Of a DNA stretch of 56,882 nucleotides, positions 24,842-32,943 are shown in pieces. This DNA comes from Kitasatospora sp. GP82 (lineage in GTDB: Bacteria > Actinomycetota > Actinomycetes > Streptomycetales > Streptomycetaceae). The stretch lies in assembly GCF_029892105.1 (NCBI RefSeq), contig NZ_JARZAJ010000041.1, forward strand, positions 1-56,882, in the 5' to 3' direction. The position numbers and the translations under genes were made by a program. Each line of letters starts with the position of its first letter. Position 1 is the first letter of the stretch. The notes under the pieces were generated by a model that had not been told where the DNA came from, ran no database searches, and saw only the letters and a list, made by a program, of their open reading frames with translations.

Positions 24842-25048
24842 GTGGAACACCTGGTGCCCACAGCACCAGAGACAGCCCGCAACGGACAGGCGGATCTGAT
24901 CGAAGCGATCCCCGAGGCCGTGCGCGACGGCGACAACCGAACTGTCCGCCGGCTGCTGGCCCGCTTCGCCGAACTGGCCACCATCACCGACCTGTACGCC
25001 TTGCGCGACGCCCTCGACACCGCCCGCCCACCTGGTGCCCACGGGTAG
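24842..25048 (+). CDS. Small hypothetical helical protein
   Basis: GGAGG stands 5 bases before the GTG at 24842, which I prefer to the ATGs at 24830 and 24710. The 68 residues read VEHLVPTAPETARNGQADLI, EAIPEAVRDGDNRTVRRLLA, RFAELATITDLYALRDALDT. Likely all-helical, no motif recognised. Confidence 0.55.
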   Translation: MEHLVPTAPETARNGQADLIEAIPEAVRDGDNRTVRRLLARFAELATITDLYALRDALDTARPPGAHG

Positions 25049-25529
25049 AGGTGACTCCTGCCGGAACGCACTAGCCGGAGACTTCGCACATAGGCGTGAA
25101 GATCGATAGCCGACTGGCGATGGCATCGGAATCTCACGATGCGGACGTCGGGGTGGGGTGCGATTCTATGTCGAACTCTGCCAATTCAGGCATTCGATCT
25201 TCACTCTCCCGAGTGACGTGCGGAGGACGGGACTAGCGGACCTGCCCGACCAGGGCGTTCAGATCGATCTTGCGCCTGGCGTCGTGGTGCGCAGCGCGCT
25301 CGCCCTGAGTGGTCGGGGCGAGGGGAGCCGATGCCCGTCCAGTAGGCGAGCTCCAGCACCGTGCCGGTGCCCGCCAGTGCCCGGTACGGCTGGACGGAGC
25401 GCACCTGCCGAGGCGGATGTCGCGGCGCACCACTGTGGCGCCGGACTTGAACCGGGTACTCGGCGGGGCGGTAGCGGTCCTGCCTCGTCGGCCTGCGCGC
25501 AGAGGCCGACGACGGTGGTGCCGCCCTGG
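25049..25529. other. 480-bp gap, possible remnant on minus strand
   Basis: A minus-strand frame ends near 25233 with APLAPTTQGERAAHHDARRK then IDLNALVGQVR, which has a natural look but no start or family. The rest shows nothing recognisable. Confidence 0.3.
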
Positions 25530-25928
25530 TCAAGCCGCGGCGGTGAGGTCGGCGCGGCCGAACAGGAGCGCGTAGCCGCGGGGCAGGTGGGCGAGGATTC
25601 GGTCGGTGAGCCGGTCGCCGGCCGGGTCGGCGAGGGCGGCCAGGACGGAGGAGGCGTCCCAGCATGCGCTGGTGAGGCTGGTGTTCAGGGCGCGGGCGAC
25701 GGCTTCGACGAAGGCCGGGGCGGCAACGGGCTGGGGCAGCGGGATCTGCGAGGCGAAGACGGCGCGGGCGCGTTCGGGCAGGGCTGCGGCGAGGTCGCAG
25801 CGTTCCTCGCCGGTGAGCTGGCTGCCGAGGACGGCCAGGACGGCGTGCAGGACGCGTTCGGCCTCCTCGTCACAGGTGTAGCGGCCGAGGGTGCGGACGT
25901 GCTGGAGAAGGAGGCGGTACCGGGTCAT
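25530..25928 (-). CDS. DUF2267 protein, copy B
   Basis: 132 residues from the ATG at 25928 (GGAAGG upstream): TRYRLLLQHVRTLGRYTCDE, EAERVLHAVLAVLGSQLTGE, ERCDLAAALPERARAVFASQ, PAFVEAVARALNTSLTSACW. The pattern of VxxxGxY-x-(D/T)-x-x-E-A-x-R followed by a TGEExxDLAAxLPxxL segment is DUF2267. A second DUF2267-like half follows (LADPAGDRLTDRILAHLPRG). Paralogous to the next gene on the same strand. Function unknown. Confidence 0.85.
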   Translation of the reverse strand: MTRYRLLLQHVRTLGRYTCDEEAERVLHAVLAVLGSQLTGEERCDLAAALPERARAVFASQIPLPQPVAAPAFVEAVARALNTSLTSACWDASSVLAALADPAGDRLTDRILAHLPRGYALLFGRADLTAAA

Positions 25929-25983
25929 GGCGGTGGCCTTCCGGGGCGGGGCCGGCCAGGCGGGGGCGGCGGCGCGGACGGGT

Positions 25984-26388
25984 TCAGGGGCGGCGGCCGG
26001 GCTGGGGCCGGCCGAACAGGAGGTCGTAGCCGGGCGGCAGCTGGAGCAGGACACGCTCGGTGAGGTCGTCGCCGGCGGCGTCGGCCACCGTGGACAGGAC
26101 CGCGCCGATGTCCCACAGCGCGGTGGTCTCGGTGGCGCCCTCGATCCAGGCCGCGGTCGCGCGCACGAACCGCTCGGAGCTGAGCGGCTCGGCGGCCTGC
26201 AGCGGGTTGAGCAGGATCAGGGCGAGGGTCTCGGGCAGGCGGGCGGCCAGTTCGGCCCGCACATGGCCGACCAGGTGGGCGCCGAGCAGGGCCAGGACGA
26301 CACGCGCCACCCGCTCGGCCTCCTGGGGTGTGTCGTATTCGCCGCGCTCCCGGACCTCCTCCAGGAACGCCTCCCATCGAAGAGTCAC
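25984..26388 (-). CDS. DUF2267 protein, copy A
   Basis: GGAGGGAGA precedes the GTG at 26388; 134 residues. TLRWEAFLEEVRERGEYDTP, QEAERVARVVLALLGAHLVG, HVRAELAARLPETLALILLN and ADAAGDDLTERVLLQLPPGY, DLLFG align along the whole length with copy B, which lies 55 bases downstream. This is a tandem duplication. DUF2267 proteins occur in stress gene groups; no activity is established. Confidence 0.85.
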   Translation of the reverse strand: MTLRWEAFLEEVRERGEYDTPQEAERVARVVLALLGAHLVGHVRAELAARLPETLALILLNPLQAAEPLSSERFVRATAAWIEGATETTALWDIGAVLSTVADAAGDDLTERVLLQLPPGYDLLFGRPQPGRRP

Positions 26389-26434
26389 CGCGGTTCTCCC
26401 TCCATCCCGAGGAGCCGGTGCGAACGGTGCCCGG

Positions 26435-26728
26435 TCAGGGTTCGACGGCCAGGCGCCGGTGCAGGCCGGTGAGTTTGAGCAGCCGGACCACGCACTCCCC
26501 CGCCCCGCGCAGGACCAGACGGGCGCCGAAGCGGTCGGCCTGGTTGCGGGCCCGGACGAGGGCGCTCAGGCCCGCACAGTCCATGAACGTCACCTCCGAC
26601 AGGTCGAGCACCACCTCCCAGTGCGACTCGAGCGCGGCGGCCAGAGCACGGCGCAGTGAGGGGGCGGTGTCGAGGTCGATCTCGCCGCCGGCCCTCACCA
26701 CGAAGGGCACCTGGACCTGATCGCGCAT
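26435..26728 (-). CDS. STAS-domain protein, second copy, lacking the phospho-Ser
   Basis: 97 residues from the ATG at 26728: VQVPFVVRAGGEIDLDTAPS, LRRALAAALESHWEVVLDLS, EVTFMDCAGLSALVRARNQA, LVLRGAGECVVRLLKLTGLH. A complete single STAS domain, as in anti-sigma factor antagonists. As in the STAS protein at 7027, the regulatory loop is D-C-A-G-L, with no Ser or Thr for an RsbW-type kinase. It lies upstream of the DUF2267 pair on the same strand, 46 bases apart. Confidence 0.85.
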   Translation of the reverse strand: MRDQVQVPFVVRAGGEIDLDTAPSLRRALAAALESHWEVVLDLSEVTFMDCAGLSALVRARNQADRFGARLVLRGAGECVVRLLKLTGLHRRLAVEP

Positions 26729-26853
26729 GGTGGTCTCTCGTTGTCGGCCCGTGGTGTGCCGGGGACCGCGGGGCCGGGCGGGTCGTCCGGCTGGGGTGGC
26801 CGTCCCGCAGGGCCCGGGGGTTGGCGGTGCGGGACGGCGGTCCGTGGGGCCGG

Positions 26854-27288
26854 TCAGGCCTGGATCTGCTTGCAGTCGCCGCTGTGGCTGATGGCGATCT
26901 TGCGGGGCTTGGCCTTTTCGGCGACCGGGATCTTCAGGGTCAGTACGCCGGCGTCGTAGTCGGCACTGATCCCGGCGGGGTCGAGGGTGTCGGAGAGCAT
27001 GACCTGGCGGGAGAACACGCCGAGCGGGCGCTCGGACAGCTCCCACTCCACATTGTCGCCCTCGTGGCGGGGGCGGCGTTCGGCCTTGACGGTCAGCATG
27101 TTCCGTTCGACGTCGATGTCGATCGCCTGCGGGTCCACCCCGGGCAGGTCGAAGCAGATCACGTACTCGTCGCCGACACGGCAGGCGTCCAGCGGCATCG
27201 GGGCCGGCCGGGACCAGGTGCCGTTCGTGCCCAGGAACTGCTGGGTCAACCGGTCCAGTTCGCGGAACGGGTCAGTGCGCATCAGCAT
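26854..27288 (-). CDS. Hsp20 / alpha-crystallin family small heat-shock protein, copy 1
   Basis: GGAGGTG precedes the ATG at 27288; 144 residues. N-terminal RTDPFRELDRLTQQFLGTNG, then the alpha-crystallin domain: DEYVICFDLPGVDPQAIDID, VERNMLTVKAERRPR, ERPLGVFSRQVMLSDTLDPA, GISADYDAGVLTLKIPVAEK, the last containing the conserved A-x-x-x-x-G-V-L-x-(I/L) motif. An ATP-independent holdase. Divergent from its probable regulator; the shared promoter contains a perfect inverted repeat overlapping this gene's -35/-10 spacer. Confidence 0.95.
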   Translation of the reverse strand: MLMRTDPFRELDRLTQQFLGTNGTWSRPAPMPLDACRVGDEYVICFDLPGVDPQAIDIDVERNMLTVKAERRPRHEGDNVEWELSERPLGVFSRQVMLSDTLDPAGISADYDAGVLTLKIPVAEKAKPRKIAISHSGDCKQIQA

Positions 27289-27343
27289 CGCGAAACACCT
27301 CCACTGATCGATGGGAGCCAGTGCGCTTCACCTGAATCTGTTC

Positions 27344-27369
27344 TAGCATGTCATCTATCCGATGACAAA
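27344..27369. promoter_or_regulatory. hsp20 operator/promoter, copy 1
   Basis: TGTCATC-TATCC-GATGACA (27349-27367), flanked by TAGCA and AA. On the minus strand it lies inside a promoter: TTGTCA, 17 bases, TAGAAC, pointing to the hsp20 gene. The same repeat with the same spacing and flanks occurs at the second hsp20 locus (32852-32870). Strong candidate binding site for the divergent regulators. Confidence 0.8.
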
Positions 27370-27388
27370 CTCCTGAGTCACCAAAGAA

Positions 27389-28079
27389 GTGACACCAATG
27401 GGCAGACGGCCCGACCCGCCGGCCACCGGAGGCAGCCCGCCCACAGGACCGGCGTCCTTCCTCGCCGCCGCCGCGCTCGCCGCCATCGACGACGCCGTCC
27501 GCACCGCCCAGAACACCAGCCCGGCCGCCCGGCCCGGTGCCGGTACACCGGACGAGGGACCGGAGCCCGCGCTGGCCGCGCTGGTGCTGCTGCGCGAGCT
27601 GCGCACCGAGCTTGCGGACTGGGAAGCGGGCCTGGTCGATGCCGCCCGCGCCGGCGGCGCCACCTGGGCCGAACTCGCCCAGCCCATGGGCGTCGCCAGC
27701 CGCCAGGCCGCCGAGAACCGCTACCTGCGCCTGCGCCCCACCGACAGCACCGAGGCGGAGACCGGAGCGGAGCGGGTCAAAGCTGTGCGCGACCGGCGGG
27801 CCGCCGAGCGCGCCGTCACCGCCTGGGCCCGCGACCACGCGGCCGACCTGCGCGTGCTGGCCACCCAGGTCACCGCCGCGCCCGGCCTCACCCCGGGCCC
27901 GTCCCGCGCTGACCGCGCTCACCACCGCCCTCGGCGCGCCCGACCCGGCCGGCCTGATAGCGCCCCTGGCGGCGATGCGACCCCACGTCGCCGCCCACCC
28001 CGACCTCGCCGCCCGCCTCGACGACCTCACCCACCACACCGACCGCATCCGCCATGACAGCGACCAACGACGCACCTGA
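27389..28079 (+). pseudogene. HSP18-type transcriptional regulator, copy 1, frameshifted near its end
   Basis: The first ~170 residues read GPASFLAAAALAAIDDAVRT, LAALVLLRELRTELADWEAG, then a helix-turn-helix GATWAELAQPMGVASRQAAE, NRYLRLRP, and AAERAVTAWARDHAADLRVL. Near 27890-27905 (CCCCGGGCCCG) the frame shifts. The expected C-terminus continues in the next frame: ALTALTTALGAPDPAGLIAP, LDDLTHHTDRIRHDSDQRRT, matching copy 2. The shift leaves the helix-turn-helix intact, so a shortened protein could still bind DNA. A sequencing error in the G/C run is possible. Confidence 0.75.
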
Positions 28080-28341
28080 CGCCACCGCCGAGGAGCGCCG
28101 GCAGCACATCGAAGACCGGCTCGCCGCCATCGAATGCCGCATCCGCGAGCACAGCAGCGACGCCATCGCCACCATCGACACCTGCCTGGCCAGAGTCGAC
28201 GCCCTCCGCCACGACCTGGCCCCCGCAGGCCTTCCCCGCGCCCGCAGGCCCTCCGGCCATCCCGCCGCAACCGGCGCGAGCCCGCCGGAGAGCCTCCCCG
28301 CAACGGCCAGGACGGCCGCTGATCCCGTTCCGCGCGCATGA
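28054..28341 (+). CDS. Hypothetical helical protein
   Basis: A 95-residue frame overlaps the end of the regulator by 26 bases: TATNDAPDATAEERRQHIED, RLAAIECRIREHSSDAIATI, DTCLARVDALRHDLAPAGLP. The first 60 residues look like a coiled coil and the rest is Pro/Ser/Ala-rich. No ribosome-binding site is evident, so expression would depend on coupling. Moderate to low support. Confidence 0.4.
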   Translation: MTATNDAPDATAEERRQHIEDRLAAIECRIREHSSDAIATIDTCLARVDALRHDLAPAGLPRARRPSGHPAATGASPPESLPATARTAADPVPRA

Positions 28342-28416
28342 AAGGGCGAATATCGGTAAAACGGGTGGCGAAGGGGCGGTGCGGCTGCGCCGCCTGGCGG
28401 ACGACTGGAGGAACCG

Positions 28417-28620
28417 ATGAGCGACCTGCCGAACACGGCGCACGAACTGGCCGGCAAGGCGAAGGAGAAGGCCGGTGACCTGACCGGTGACGAGGAACTC
28501 AAGGGCGAGGGCCAGGCCGACCAGGTCGAGTCGAAGCTCAGGCAGGCCGCGGACGACGTCAGGGACGCCGTGCAAGGCGCCGCGGACCGGGCGAAAGGCG
28601 CCCTGAAGCGCAACGACTGA
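28417..28620 (+). CDS. CsbD family stress protein, copy 2
   Basis: GGAGG lies 5 bases before the ATG. 67 residues: SDLPNTAHELAGKAKEKAGD, LTGDEELKGEGQADQVESKL, RQAADDVRDAVQGAADRAKG. This is the CsbD pattern (K-x-K-E-x-x-G-x-L-T-x-D-x-x-L-x-x-x-G-x-x-D). It sits between the heat-shock regulators, 33 bases before a small membrane protein gene, probably in one transcript. Confidence 0.9.
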   Translation: MSDLPNTAHELAGKAKEKAGDLTGDEELKGEGQADQVESKLRQAADDVRDAVQGAADRAKGALKRND

Positions 28621-28652
28621 CCACGCAACGACTGACCAAGGGAGGCAGCGGC

Positions 28653-28817
28653 ATGGCCCTGTTCCTGTTCATCCTGCTCATCGCCGTGGTGTTCGGCTTC
28701 CTCGGCGCTCTCGTGAAGGGCCTGCTGTGGCTGCTCGTCATCGGTGCCGTGCTGTTCGTCGCAGCCCTGGTGCTCGGCGGCGTGCGCCTGGGCCGCGGGC
28801 GAGGCGCACGCAGATAG
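28653..28817 (+). CDS. Small hydrophobic membrane protein
   Basis: GGGAGG precedes the ATG at 28653. The 54 residues form two membrane helices: ALFLFILLIAVVFGFLGALV and LLWLLVIGAVLFVAALVLGG, then a basic tail RLGRGRGARR. This is the small streptomycete hydrophobic stress-protein type. It follows csbD closely, suggesting an operon. Confidence 0.7.
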   Translation: MALFLFILLIAVVFGFLGALVKGLLWLLVIGAVLFVAALVLGGVRLGRGRGARR

Positions 28818-28911
28818 GCGGGCCCCCGGGGCGCACCGTCCGCACCGGGCGAGGATCGTGCGCGAAGCGTCGGCGAAAGGGGACGGTGAGGCGTAGCCCG
28901 GCTCGTCGAGT

Positions 28912-29169
28912 TCAGCTGGCCGTGGCCCACTGGGTGGTTCGCGCGTGCAGAGGGGAGACGACGGCGGCGTAGCAGTTTCCGGGCAGGTCGGTGACCCAGT
29001 CGAAGACATCGAGGGTGATGCCGTGCTGGGCGGCGGCGTGGAGCATGTCGGCCAGCAGGGCGGTCGCGGCGGCGCAGTCCTGCTCGGTGGCCTCGTCGAG
29101 GCGGCGCTCGGCGACGGCATTGACGCGGTCGGCCAGGGTGCGGTTCTTGCGGTCGGTGTACTGGTACAC
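28912..29169 (-). CDS. Hypothetical protein
   Basis: AAGGAG lies 8 bases before a GTG at 29169, giving 85 residues: VYQYTDRKNRTLADRVNAVA, ERRLDEATEQDCAAATALLA, DMLHAAAQHGITLDVFDWVT, DLPGNCYAAVV. Clean alpha-helical protein with no motif I can name. It lies downstream of htpG on the same strand, 0.28 kb away. Confidence 0.6.
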   Translation of the reverse strand: MYQYTDRKNRTLADRVNAVAERRLDEATEQDCAAATALLADMLHAAAQHGITLDVFDWVTDLPGNCYAAVVSPLHARTTQWATAS

Positions 29170-29452
29170 GCTTCTGTCTCCTTGGTCGGTCGGGTGGCCG
29201 GCTTCCGTGTCTGGCAGCCGAAGCGGGTAATGGCGGCGGTGCAACAGGGGCGTGGATGCCGAGGCGGGCGCTGCACGCGCGTCCCGCCGGGGCCGGGCTC
29301 GGCTCTGGCGGGACGCCCGGTTCGATGCGACTCGTGTGCAGCGCCTCAGACCCTTCCCTGCGGCGTGCGCCGGGCGGGGACGGCCGAACACGATGCGGGG
29401 GTGCGGCCGGCCGGGCTGGTCTGGCGTCCGGCGGGCCGCACCCCGGCGGGGG

Positions 29453-31384
29453 TTACAGGGTGTGGGTGAGGTGGTCGGTCAGGAGGCGGGTGAAGCGGGC
29501 CGGGTCGGGCAGGTCGCCGCCTTCGGCGAGCAGGGCGCTGCCGTGGACGAGTTCGGCGATGTCTGTGAGGGCCGGGTCGTCGGGCTTTGCCTGGTGGGCC
29601 TGGTGGAGGGCGGTGATGAGCAGGTGGGTGGGGTTGAGTTCGAGGATGCGCTTGACCGGGGGGAGGTCCTGGCCCATGGCCCGGTACATCTTCTCCAGGG
29701 TGGGGGTCAGGTCGTGGGCGTCACCGACCAGGCACGCCGCCGAGGTGGTCAGGCGGGTGGAGAGGCGGACCTGCTTGACGTGCTCGGCCAGGGTGGTCTC
29801 AAGCCAGGCCAGGAGGTCGGCGAAGTCCTGTTCGCGCCGGGCCTTCTCCGCCTTCGCCTCGTCGCTGACGTCGCCGTCGGCGTCGTGGTCGAGGTCGACC
29901 TGCCCCTTGGCGATGGACTGGAAGCGGTGGCCGTCGAAGGTGGGGATCTGGTCGGTCCAGACCTCGTCGACGGGGTCGGTGAGGATCAGGACCTCGTAGC
30001 CCTTGGCGGTGAAGGCCTCCATGTGCGGGGAGTTCTCCACCATCTGGCGGTTCTCGCCGGTCAGGTAGTAGATGGCGTCCTGGCCGTCCTTCATCCGCGC
30101 GACGTACTCGCGCAGCGTGGTCGGCTTCTCCGCATCGTTGGTCGAGGCGGCGCTGACCAGTTCCAACAGCGCCTCGGTGTTGTCGCGGTCCTCGATCAGG
30201 CCCTCCTTGAGGACCCGGCCGAACTGCTCCCACAGCTTGAGGTAGGCCTCGGTGTTGGTGGCCTGCGTGCTCTTGAGTGCGCCGAGGACCTTCTTGACGA
30301 GGCGCCGGCGTACCGCGGTGATCTGGCGGTCGTGCTGCAGGATCTCGCGTGAGACGTTCAGCGAGAGGTCGTGGGCGTCGACGACGCCCTTGACGAAGCG
30401 CAGGTAGTTCGGCATCAGCGCGTCGCAGTCGTCCATGATGAACACGCGCTTGACGTACAGCTGCACGCCCCGCTTGGTGTCGCGGGAGAACAGGTCGAAC
30501 GGGGCGTGGGCGGGGATGAACAGCAGCGCCTCGTACTCGAAGGTGCCCTCGGCGCGCATGTGGATCGTCTCGGCCGGGTCCTGCCAGTCGTGGCTGATCT
30601 GCCGGTAGAACTCGTTGTACTCGGCCTCGGTCACCTCGCTGCGCGGGCGGGCCCACAGCGCCTTCATCGAGTTCAGCGTCTCCGGAGCGCCTGCGGCCCC
30701 GTCCACGGCCTCGTCCGCGGCACCGGATTCGGCGGCCATACGGATGGGCCAGCGGATGAAGTCCGAGTACTGCTTGACGATCTGGCGGATCTTCCACCCG
30801 GCGAGGTAGTCGCCGAGCCCGTCCTCGCCGTCCGCCGGCTTGAGGTGCAGCGTGACCGAGGTACCCACCGGCAGATCGTCGGCCTGCGCGATGGTGTAGG
30901 TGCCCTCGCCGTCGGACTCCCACGCGGTGCCCTGCTCGGTGCCGGCGCGGCGGGTGTGCAGGGTGACCTTGTCGGCGACCATGAACGCCGAGTAGAAGCC
31001 GACCCCGAACTGACCGATCAGGCTCTGCGCCGCGTCCGCGTCCTTGGCCTCCTTGATCTTGGCCAGCAGGCTCGCGGTGCCGGACTTGGCGATGGTGCCG
31101 ATAAGGTCGACGACGTCCTCGCGGGTCATGCCGATGCCGTTGTCCCGCACCGTCAGGGTGCGGGCCTGCCGGTCGACTTCCAGGGTGATGTGCAGGTCGG
31201 AGGTGTCGGCCGCGAGGTCGGTGTCGGTGAGGGATTCCAGGCGGAGCTTGTCGAGGGCATCGGAGGCGTTGGAGATCAGCTCGCGCAGGAAGATGTCCTT
31301 GTTCGAGTAGATCGAGTGGATCACCAGCTGCAGCAGCTGGCGGGTCTCCGCCTGGAACTCCAGCGTCTGGGTCGGACTGGCCAC
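29453..31384 (-). CDS. htpG: Molecular chaperone HtpG (Hsp90)
   Basis: I place the start at the GTG (31384), preceded by AAGGAGA; 643 residues, the normal HtpG size. The GHKL ATP-binding domain is complete: IYSNKDIFLRELISNASDAL, VRDNGIGMTREDVVDLIGTI, AKSGTASLL, IGQFGVGFYSAFMVADKVTL. The middle domain contains LLFIPAHAPFDLFSRDTKRG, QLYVKRVFIMDDCDALMPNY, LRFVKGVVDAHDLSLNVSRE. The C-terminal dimer domain ends GDLPDPARFTRLLTDHLT. An ATP-dependent cytosolic chaperone, placed between the two hsp20 loci, so likely part of the same heat response. Confidence 0.97.
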   Translation of the reverse strand: MASPTQTLEFQAETRQLLQLVIHSIYSNKDIFLRELISNASDALDKLRLESLTDTDLAADTSDLHITLEVDRQARTLTVRDNGIGMTREDVVDLIGTIAKSGTASLLAKIKEAKDADAAQSLIGQFGVGFYSAFMVADKVTLHTRRAGTEQGTAWESDGEGTYTIAQADDLPVGTSVTLHLKPADGEDGLGDYLAGWKIRQIVKQYSDFIRWPIRMAAESGAADEAVDGAAGAPETLNSMKALWARPRSEVTEAEYNEFYRQISHDWQDPAETIHMRAEGTFEYEALLFIPAHAPFDLFSRDTKRGVQLYVKRVFIMDDCDALMPNYLRFVKGVVDAHDLSLNVSREILQHDRQITAVRRRLVKKVLGALKSTQATNTEAYLKLWEQFGRVLKEGLIEDRDNTEALLELVSAASTNDAEKPTTLREYVARMKDGQDAIYYLTGENRQMVENSPHMEAFTAKGYEVLILTDPVDEVWTDQIPTFDGHRFQSIAKGQVDLDHDADGDVSDEAKAEKARREQDFADLLAWLETTLAEHVKQVRLSTRLTTSAACLVGDAHDLTPTLEKMYRAMGQDLPPVKRILELNPTHLLITALHQAHQAKPDDPALTDIAELVHGSALLAEGGDLPDPARFTRLLTDHLTHTL

Positions 31385-31476
31385 GGGAGGCGTCTCCTTC
31401 GAGTGGTGGAAAGGGTTCGGATGGGGTCGAGCTGCCGGGGCCAGCCGGTGTGCTGCGTGGCCGGCCCCGGGGGTGT

Positions 31477-31947
31477 TCAGATGTGGCTGAGGGGCTGGTA
31501 GGGCTGCTCGGGGCGGGTGTGGCCGGGGCGGGTGGTGCCGTAGCAGGACAGGAAGAGCTTCCAGCCGTCGCGGCACTCCAGCGTCGCGCCGTAGCGGACG
31601 GCGGGCGGGTCCGGGAGCGTGCTGTACCGGTCGACGCGCACGATCCCGCCGGCCGGGTCGTCGGCCGCGATGGCGGCGGCGACCAGGGCCTGCTCGACGA
31701 GGGCCACCGGAACCGACGAGCCCGTCAGGTCCGGCGCCTCCACGCTCTCGGCGCCGTCACCGTCGCCGGGGGTGATGGTGGGGGCGGGGCCGCTGGCGCC
31801 GGTGATGGTCCACCACATCTGTCCGCCGCCCTCCAGGGCCACGGTCAGTCCGTAGGGGCTGTCGTCGTCACGCTTGCCGGCACCGGCAATGCCCGGTATG
31901 CCCAGGGCACGCTCGATGAGCAGCTGCTGCAGGTCGGCTGGAGTCAT
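31477..31947 (-). CDS. Hypothetical protein
   Basis: 156 residues: TPADLQQLLIERALGIPGIA, GAGKRDDDSPYGLTVALEGG, GQMWWTITGASGPAPTI, CRDGWKLFLSCYGTTRPGHT. No membrane segment or catalytic motif is visible. Codon pattern and lack of interruptions support a real gene. The ribosome-binding site is weak. It lies 92 bases upstream of htpG on the same strand. Confidence 0.6.
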   Translation of the reverse strand: MTPADLQQLLIERALGIPGIAGAGKRDDDSPYGLTVALEGGGQMWWTITGASGPAPTITPGDGDGAESVEAPDLTGSSVPVALVEQALVAAAIAADDPAGGIVRVDRYSTLPDPPAVRYGATLECRDGWKLFLSCYGTTRPGHTRPEQPYQPLSHI

Positions 31948-32136
31948 GGGAGTCGGCTGGGGTCGGGGACGGCGCGGCCGTCACGGTCCGGAAGATACGG
32001 GCGGTCTGCACGCCGAGAACCGTCAGGCGTCAACTCGCGCCCCACCTGCCGGGGCAGGCGCCTCGTGCAGGCTTACGGCGGTAAACCGGTCCACAGCGCG
32101 CGGGTCGCAGACCGGCAGGGGCGTGACCCGGGGTAG

Positions 32137-32823
32137 TCACGGGCCGGCTGGGGGTGTGCGGCGCTGCCGGTCGCTGTCGGCGCGCAGCTGGTCGGCCCGG
32201 GCGGTGAGCTGATCGAGGCGGTCGGCGATCTTCGGGTGGTCCGCCTCCAGGAAAGACCGGGTCTCGGCGAGCGGGGCGAGCAGACGGGCGGGGTCGTTGT
32301 TGCCGAGCGCGTCCAGCAGGCGTTCTACGGCGGGGGCCGCTTGCGTGCTGAGGCCGTCCAGGGCACCGATCTGTCCGGCGAGGTGGCGCAGGTCCGCGGC
32401 GTTGTCGCGGGCCCAGGTGGTCACCGCGCGGTCGGCGGCGCGCTGGTCGCGCGTGGCCTGGACGCGCTGCTCGCCGGTGCTGCCCGCCCCGGTGCCTGCG
32501 TCCGCGTTGGGACGCAGACGCAGATAGCGGCGCTCGGCGGCCTGGCGGCTCTGGACTCCCAGCGGTTCTGCGAGGTCGGCCCAGGTGGCGCCCGCATCGC
32601 GTGCGGTCTCGATCAGGCCGGTCTCCCAGCCGGCGAGTTCCTCGCGCAGGTGGCGCAGCAGCAGGAGTGCGGAAAGGGCCTGTTGCGGATCGGCCTGGCC
32701 TGCGTCGTCCTGGGGTGCGTGGCGGGCGGTGCGGGCGGCGGCGTCCATCATGCCCAGCGCGGCGGCGGCGGCCAGGAACGAGGCCGGCCCCACCCCGGCT
32801 GCGCCGGTGTCCTGCGTCTCCAT
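32137..32823 (-). CDS. HSP18-type transcriptional regulator, copy 2 (intact)
   Basis: 228 residues. GPASFLAAAAALGMMDAAAR, LSALLLLRHLREELAGWETG, the helix-turn-helix GATWADLAEPLGVQSRQAAE, RRYLRLRP, then RAADRAVTTWARDNAADLRH, LLDALGNNDPARLLAPLAET, LDQLTARADQLRADSDRQRR. It matches copy 1 throughout, and annotated streptomycete homologues are called HSP18 transcriptional regulators. It is divergent from hsp20 copy 2, and the intergenic region holds the shared operator. A repressor role is inferred from the operator overlapping the hsp20 promoter. Confidence 0.85.
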   Translation of the reverse strand: METQDTGAAGVGPASFLAAAAALGMMDAAARTARHAPQDDAGQADPQQALSALLLLRHLREELAGWETGLIETARDAGATWADLAEPLGVQSRQAAERRYLRLRPNADAGTGAGSTGEQRVQATRDQRAADRAVTTWARDNAADLRHLAGQIGALDGLSTQAAPAVERLLDALGNNDPARLLAPLAETRSFLEADHPKIADRLDQLTARADQLRADSDRQRRTPPAGP

Positions 32824-32849
32824 GTCGTCACTCTTTCGCTGACTGGGTA

Positions 32850-32878
32850 TTTGTCATCGCCTGGATGACATGCTACAA
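32850..32878. promoter_or_regulatory. hsp20 operator/promoter, copy 2
   Basis: TGTCATC-GCCTG-GATGACA at 32852-32870. On the plus strand TTGTCA, 17 bases, TACAAC forms a promoter toward hsp20 copy 2, so a bound regulator would cover the spacer. Flanks TT and TGCTA match copy 1 in the same orientation relative to hsp20. Confidence 0.8.
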
Positions 32879-32943
32879 CGGGTCGTGTCGCGCCGCACCG
32901 GTGCGAACCACCCGAAGCCCTTCTGGACCGGAGGTGTCCGACG

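Noticed and set aside
30371..31501. 376-codon plus-strand frame
   Set aside because: Antisense to htpG; no motif.
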